From the NCBI RefSeq assembly GCF_047511655.1, contig NC_133390.1, positions 126,905,583 through 126,969,582 on the forward strand: 64,000 nucleotides of DNA. The letters run 5' to 3'. The position numbers and the translations under genes are program-made. Numbering within the stretch: the stretch's first letter is position 1; every line of letters starts with the position of its first letter. Of this stretch, positions 59,391-64,000 are shown piece after piece. The DNA is from Castor canadensis (Eukaryota > Chordata > Mammalia > Rodentia > Castoridae). A model generated the notes under the pieces. It was not told where the DNA came from. It saw only the letters and a program-made list of their open reading frames with translations, and made no database searches.

Positions 59391-59845
59391 AGATTTCTTT
59401 TATAGCCCTGAGTGGAAATGGTGAACACAGTTTGCGCTTGGATAACTGATGTGTCTAACAGAAGTAAGCATATGCTTACCTTACCCTGCCACCTAGCAGT
59501 GTACTTGGAGATGGTTACCCCCAAAGAAATGAGAGTTTATGTCCACCAAAAAAATGTGTACCGGAACATTTACTGTATCATTAATCATAATAGCCAAGAA
59601 AGAAAAAAAAAAAACACCAAAACAGGTGTCTACCAACAAGTAAATGAAGTTTGTTTGCTGTTCTTTCAGCTTAAGTAATACAAATTTATTGAGAATTCCT
59701 GGGATGGCGGATAACTCCTCCCACATTGAGGGAGGGAACACCATTTTAGGAAATCAATGAGAAGTCACACACTGGCAACACGGAGGAGGAAAGTCATCCC
59801 CCAAAAGCATCAATCTTCTAGCTGGTGCCTCAAAAAAGGGAAGAC
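59391..59845. other. Intergenic, no feature seen
   Basis: Short ORFs on both strands. No gene is supported. Confidence 0.4.
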
Positions 59846-60035
59846 AGGCCGGGTGCTGGTGGCTTACACCTGTAATTCTAGCTACTCAGGAGGCAAAGAT
59901 CAGGAGGCTGGGGCAAATAGTCGTGGGACCCTGTCTTGAAAATGCCCAAAAAAGAGCTGGTGGAGTGGCTCAAGTGGTAGAGTTGCCTGCCTAGTAAGTG
60001 TGAGGCCTTGAGTTCAAACCCCAGTATTCCCAAAG
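59846..60035 (+). mobile_element. Composite B1 + tRNA-type SINE
   Basis: 7SL-like part ('gggtgctggtggcttacacc') joined to a tRNA-like part ('tggagtggctcaagtggtag', 'cttgagttcaaaccccagt'). Confidence 0.88.
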
Positions 60036-60054
60036 CGGGAGGTGTGGGGTGGGG

Positions 60055-60055
60055 G

Positions 60056-60105
<50 letters not shown>

Positions 60106-60106
60106 A
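60055..60106. repeat. (GA)n(GACA)n microsatellite
   Basis: Pure GA followed by GACA repeats, as the tail of the preceding SINE. Confidence 0.95.
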
Positions 60107-60479
60107 ACCCAGAGGAGAAACACATCCACTTCCTCCCTGAGGGGAGGGTTCTTGGTGACCACGCTCATTTCTTCCCCTGATGAAGCTGTCACTTCTCCAG
60201 GTGAAACTTTCATCCTCTAGGTTCAGCACAAGGTTGTCATCCGTGAATGAGGTGGGGTTTTTTTGGGGGGGAGGTGTTAATTGTAGTGTTCCTACATTGG
60301 GATATTACTCAGCAATAAAAAGGGACAGTCTAGTGGTATACACTGTTTATAATCCCAACAGACTGAATCTGCAATGTGTCATGTGAAAGAAGCTAGACAC
60401 GATTGAGAACATTCTGTGTTATTTCAGTTTGCTAAATCCAAGGCAAAACAAATCCACGGGGAGGAACAGCAGAGCAGAG
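60107..60479. other. Intergenic, upstream of the CpG island
   Basis: AT-rich to neutral sequence. No promoter element of its own is visible. Confidence 0.4.
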
Positions 60480-61640
60480 GGGCGGCCTGAAGCTGGAGGA
60501 GGGCGTTGGGAGGGGACACGAGTGACGGTGGGTCAGGGAGCAGCCGAGGGGCTTCCGGAGGTGATGGGCGCGTCCAGCTGGCTGGTGGCCACGGTCGCAC
60601 AGGTGCGCACGCAGAAACGAGCACTGGCCGGCGTGGGCCGTTGGGCGTCGGTAAGTTGAACTTGAGCGCCCTCAGCACATCCGCAGCCGCACCCCACGAC
60701 ATCCCACAAGGCTGGGCACCAGCTGGGCGCCCTAGAGAGGCCCAGGCGTCCACTTCCTCCTCGAGCCAGTGCAACTTGAGCGCGTCGGGAGGACAGGAGC
60801 TGCTGCGCCCCTGGCAGGCGCGGCCCGCGAGTCCCCACCAGCTCCGGCCACATCTGGCGGGCGTCCCCTGCGCGGCCCGGTGCGCCCCGCCCCCCCCCCC
60901 CCGCGAGCGCAGCCCCGCCCCGCCCGCCCGCCCACCCACCGGCCCTGCTGCTTCGGCCCCTGCTCCCGGGCCGAGGCGGCGGCGCGCAGGGCCGCGCGAT
61001 GTCGCACGGAGCGGGACTCGTCCGCACCACGTGCAGCAGCGGCGGCGGCGCGCCCAGGCCCGGGGCCGGACCCTCGGAGGGGCTGCTGGACCCCGTGTAT
61101 CCCCGCACCCAGGGGGCCCTGCTCAAAGTGGCGCAGATGGTAAGAGCGCGGGCGCGGGCCGGGTTCCCGAGTGGCCCAGGGAGGAGGGGCCGGGGCGGCG
61201 CCGGGCGCGGAGTTCCGCGGAAAGTTGTGGGCGCAGCCCGGCCCGGGATCCCGCGTGCGCCCCGCCGCCGCCCCGCGGGGCCTGGCCCGCCTCCGATGGG
61301 AAGCTCGGCTCGAGTTCCTTCTCCTCTTCCTTCCTCTTCTCGGGGTCGCTTCGAACCCGGGCCAGAGAGGAAGAGCCGCCTGCCCACGGCTTCGCCCAAA
61401 GGACGAGCGCGGGGTTCGGCGGGCGGGGTGTGTAGGGGGGGAACTGTGGACCCTGGGACGATGTCCGGGTCCTCTGCATTGTTCAAGGAAGCCAGGTGAC
61501 GAGCTGGGAAGGACGGCCAGTCCCCTGGACCGAGTCCCCCGGGGCCAGGCCGGTTGAAGCGCGCCCCTCGTGTGACCAGCGCGCACCAGGGCCTCCCACC
61601 CGGCCAGAACTTGCCCGGCCCGTTCGCGTGTTCCCCTCTC
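60480..61640 (+). promoter_or_regulatory. CMTM7: CpG island promoter of CMTM7
   Basis: CpG dinucleotides, almost absent elsewhere in the window, become very dense here. GC boxes (CCCCGCCC type) lie at about 60886-60893 and 60912-60930, 70 to 110 bp before the CMTM7 start codon, next to a run of about 14 C around 60890-60902. No TATA box is visible, so dispersed Sp1-type initiation is likely. The exact transcription start cannot be fixed from sequence. The island spans the promoter, exon 1 and the first part of intron 1, as in many housekeeping genes. Confidence 0.85.
60999..61139 (+). CDS. CMTM7: CMTM7 coding exon 1 (N-terminus)
   Basis: The ATG at 60999 has G at -3 and opens a 47-codon exon that ends AAAGTGGCGCAGATG|GTAAGAG, a strong donor, in phase 0. 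The peptide starts [14 protein letters not shown] and ends [14 protein letters not shown], which is the conserved N-terminus of CMTM7, a MARVEL-domain membrane protein of the same family as CMTM8 and implicated in B-cell receptor surface expression and EGFR trafficking (literature knowledge). The middle (about residues 15-28) is a Gly/Pro/Ala-rich linker that seems a few residues shorter than the human one. Later exons with the membrane helices lie beyond 64000. The frame stays open past the donor, so a naive ORF extends to 61499. Its position downstream of CMTM8 on the same strand matches mammalian synteny. Confidence 0.95.
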
Positions 61641-62765
61641 TTTTCTTTCCTCCCTGCCATTTTTCTTCTTTGAAAATATTTAGTCTTAGGCACCTTTGCC
61701 GTTTGTATGATGTGTTTTGAAACTGGGTTGGGCCCTTTGTGTCCCTCGTTGTACTGTTTGCGGCCAGAACAGGCGGAGAGGGGAGTGGTCGTTTGTAAAG
61801 AGATGTGAGGACCGAAGTGTAGGGATGGGCACAAGGCTGCAGACCCGGAAGCTGGGACCTGCTGGGGTGGAGCAGTCCCAGGAGAGCCAGAGCCCTCACC
61901 GTTATTCCAGATGCTGAGTGTGTATAAAGTGGTTCTCATTTCCCCGCATGGGCCAGACCTAAAGGGAAGGGGACTCAGTTTTGCTCTCTCTAAAAAGGGT
62001 GCCTAGATGGGCAAAAATCAGGAAGTACTGTAAAAGCATTTTAGTGAAGAACAAAAAAGGCTGGCGTGGAACAGTGTTGGGTTTGATCAGGGCGGTGATC
62101 AGGGCATGTTTTGGGCCCAGGCTACAAGAGTTGATCCGCTGAATATGTCAGATAGCCTGTGTCCGTAAGAGATGGGGGTGCGGTGATACATGGTCACTGC
62201 ATGTGATGGGGTTGATAGGCAGAGGTTGGGGTCGCATTTGGGTGGTGAAAAGTGTTCCTGTTGTTCTATGGTTGGGAATGTAAGGGTAATGGAGACTAGA
62301 AGCCTTCATGCTGTGAGAAACAGATGTCGCAGGATAAAAACAAACTCAGTCTTTCATTTTAAACCCCTCAAGTGGCCTCTTGCCTGTGGCCCTTGTGCCA
62401 GGTTGCTGGTGACATTGATGGGTCCTGTTGTGCAGAGCAGAAGGAAGACTTGAACAATTACTTTATCTGGTTGCTGCATCCCTGTGTGCTCCTCCTAAAA
62501 CCCTGTGTTCCCTATGTTACCTGCTGGGTGGCTGCCAGCTGGTGTGATCAGTTCCTATGGGAGTGAAGTTGCCCTTGCTGGGCACTCATTTTAATAGAAC
62601 CCCCATTTGGGCTGCCTGCTTGGACCTTCTGCCCAGCTGTTCCCTGTTCTCTTCCTCTGGGGCTTCTGCTCAGGGATTGATGTACAATGTGTTCAATGCT
62701 TAGTCAAGTTTTAGCTTGGCCTAAATGGAGCCACCCTTTGAACACTCTACAGCTTGCTCTCATTT

Positions 62766-62853
62766 TGTTTTGTTTTGGGGCACAGGAGTTTGAACTCAGG
62801 GTCTCACACTTGATAGGCAAGTACTCCACCACTTGAGCCACTCCACCAGCCCT
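62766..62853 (-). mobile_element. tRNA-derived SINE in CMTM7 intron 1
   Basis: Antisense unit 'ggagtttgaactcagggtct' to 'ccacttgagccactccacca', T-rich tail on the left. Confidence 0.87.
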
Positions 62854-63298
62854 GTCTCTCATTTTGATCATGAATGTTTCAACTGCATACAGACGTTTTT
62901 GTCCTGAGCATCACATAAAGTATTTTCACCATAGTCTGAGTAATGGACGTTTCAACATGCTGCCTAAGAAATAATGGCAGAGTCTTTGTCCTCGGCCTCC
63001 TGGGCCCACCAGTACTAGAAATGCAAGGACAAGAAAATAGGAGGAAAGGGAGCCGGTAACGGAGTAGGGTCCACGCACAACTGGAGGCCTTAATATGGCT
63101 TTCCTCCATGTGTAGCTCCTGTGGTCCTGTGGCCATGAGGGCTTCGTTCTTTCCATCTTTCTAATTAGCCTAGAGACAAGAGGCACAGTTCCTGACTTGA
63201 AGGAACTGTTTTTGAAAAGAAGCTATATTTTTGAGCCCTGTCTCTCAATAATCTGCACAGAATTGCATGGTATGTATCATACAAGCGTCTGACATTTA

Positions 63299-63468
63299 TC
63301 TGGAGTGCCGGGAATGTAACTCTGGTTAAGTGTTCATCTAGCATGGGGTTCAATCCTCAGTAACCACCCCCCCGCCAGAAAAATTAGCGAGATTTTTTTT
63401 TTTTTACTAGGTTTGGCCTTGTGCTTGCTAGGCAGGTGCTCTACCACTTGAGCTACGCCTCCAGACCC
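63299..63468. mobile_element. Two head-to-head tRNA-type SINE remnants
   Basis: 63299-63378 is + oriented and decayed ('gtgccgggaatgtaactctg', 'ggggttcaatcctcagtaac'). 63393-63468 is - oriented ('gtgcttgctaggcaggtgct', 'accacttgagctacgcctcc') with the T-run at its left. Confidence 0.65.
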
Positions 63469-63537
63469 TCACTAAATGTGTTTAAGTTCCAGTGAGTCAC
63501 ATTTTGGACAGAATTAGAAAAGTTAAGAGTTACTGAA

Positions 63538-63772
63538 AGCTGGGCACCCATGGCTCACATCTGTAATCCTAGCTACTTAGGAGGTTGAAACTGGGAGGAT
63601 TGCAGCTCCAGGCCAGCCATGGCAAACACTTTGCAAGATTCCATCTCCAAAGTAACCAGAGCAAAACAGGCTGGAGGTGTGGCTCAAGTGGTAGAGTGCC
63701 TGCTTTGCAAACATTTGCTTTGCACCCAAAACCCTAAGTTCAAACCTCCATCCCACCAAAAAAAAAAAAAAA
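63538..63772 (+). mobile_element. Composite B1 + tRNA-type SINE
   Basis: 7SL-like part ('tctgtaatcctagctactta', 'tccaggccagccatggcaaa'), linker 'agtaaccagagcaaaacagg', tRNA-like part ('gaggtgtggctcaagtggta') and an A15 tail. Confidence 0.88.
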
Positions 63773-63919
63773 GGTGTGGGGGGAACAGAAACTACACAGT
63801 CCAGAAGAGCAGTAGGGCCTTTCGAGATCTGGTGGCCTTCTCACCCCAGAATGCATAATTCCTACACAATCACTGCTTGTTAAGGGGTCCAAGGAAATAA
63901 AAGCCACAGTGAGATAGTT

Positions 63920-64000
63920 TCATACCCACAAAGATGACGGTAATGAAAAGGACGGTTAATACCAAGTGACAAGGATGTGGGGGATGTGGAGAAATGGGAA
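63920..64000 (+). mobile_element. L1 LINE fragment, cut by window end
   Basis: 'acaaagatgacggtaatgaa' and 'aaggatgtgggggatgtgga' resemble the L1 ORF2 end that starts 'gttggcgatgatgtggagaa' at 16079. Confidence 0.5.

Larger units (their letters stand above)
61140..64000 (+). other. Start of CMTM7 intron 1
   Basis: From the GTAAGAG donor to the window end no further CMTM7 coding exon was recognised. The first 500 bp belong to the CpG island. 61640-62765 is mostly unique sequence with no feature I can name. After that come tRNA-type SINEs and, at the very end, an L1-like piece. Confidence 0.8.

Noticed and set aside
60424-61586. Several further long ORFs (171 to 309 codons) on both strands in the CpG island
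   Set aside because: They overlap one another in different frames and reflect the low stop-codon density of GC-rich DNA. Only the CMTM7 frame 60999-61139 matches a known protein and splice donor.
1-64000. CRISPR array, prophage, operon or other prokaryotic system
   Set aside because: Introns, SINEs, LINEs and a CpG island show nuclear mammalian DNA. The only regular repeats are microsatellites and LTR units.

Overview
The window is vertebrate genomic DNA from a rodent. Two genes of the chemokine-like-factor / MARVEL membrane family are recognisable, both on the + strand: the last three coding exons of CMTM8 (33671-33844, 41497-41613, 42839-42922) and, after about 17 kb of intergenic DNA, the CpG-island promoter and first coding exon of CMTM7 (60999-61139). 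The order CMTM8 then CMTM7, same strand, is the one known from mammals. The rodent assignment rests on the dense 7SL-derived (B1-like) and tRNA-derived (ID-like) SINEs, often joined as B1+tRNA composites. A castorimorph such as a beaver is my best guess; it is not proven.

Layout: 1-33670 is the 3' part of the large CMTM8 intron 1 (exon 1 lies upstream of the window). It holds two related solo-LTR-like elements (412-1026 and 4893-5605), two overlapping L1 LINE remnants (12540-16627) and a degenerate gammaretrovirus-type provirus on the - strand (16628-23179). The provirus sits inside the younger L1 with a 4-bp CTCT duplication. Intron 2 (33845-41496) has a long compound CT/CA microsatellite and an unexplained antisense exon-like ORF (35294-35617). 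Intron 3 is 41614-42838. The CMTM8 3'UTR runs to about 43545.

The intergenic interval 43550-60480 is repeats plus unremarkable unique DNA: L1 3' ends, SINEs, a probable ERVK-type solo LTR (52194-53060) and ancient MaLR-like and hAT-Charlie-like remnants. From about 60480 the sequence becomes a CpG island of about 1.1 kb without a TATA box, with CMTM7 exon 1 inside it. The rest is the start of CMTM7 intron 1.

No CRISPR array, operon, bacterial gene or intact mobile-element coding set was seen. The most notable structures are the provirus (gag-to-pol internal deletion, 26-bp repeat expansion in one LTR, an env transmembrane-subunit ORF still open) and the exon-like ORF antisense to CMTM8 intron 2. 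Coordinates of old repeats are approximate because they were drawn by eye.
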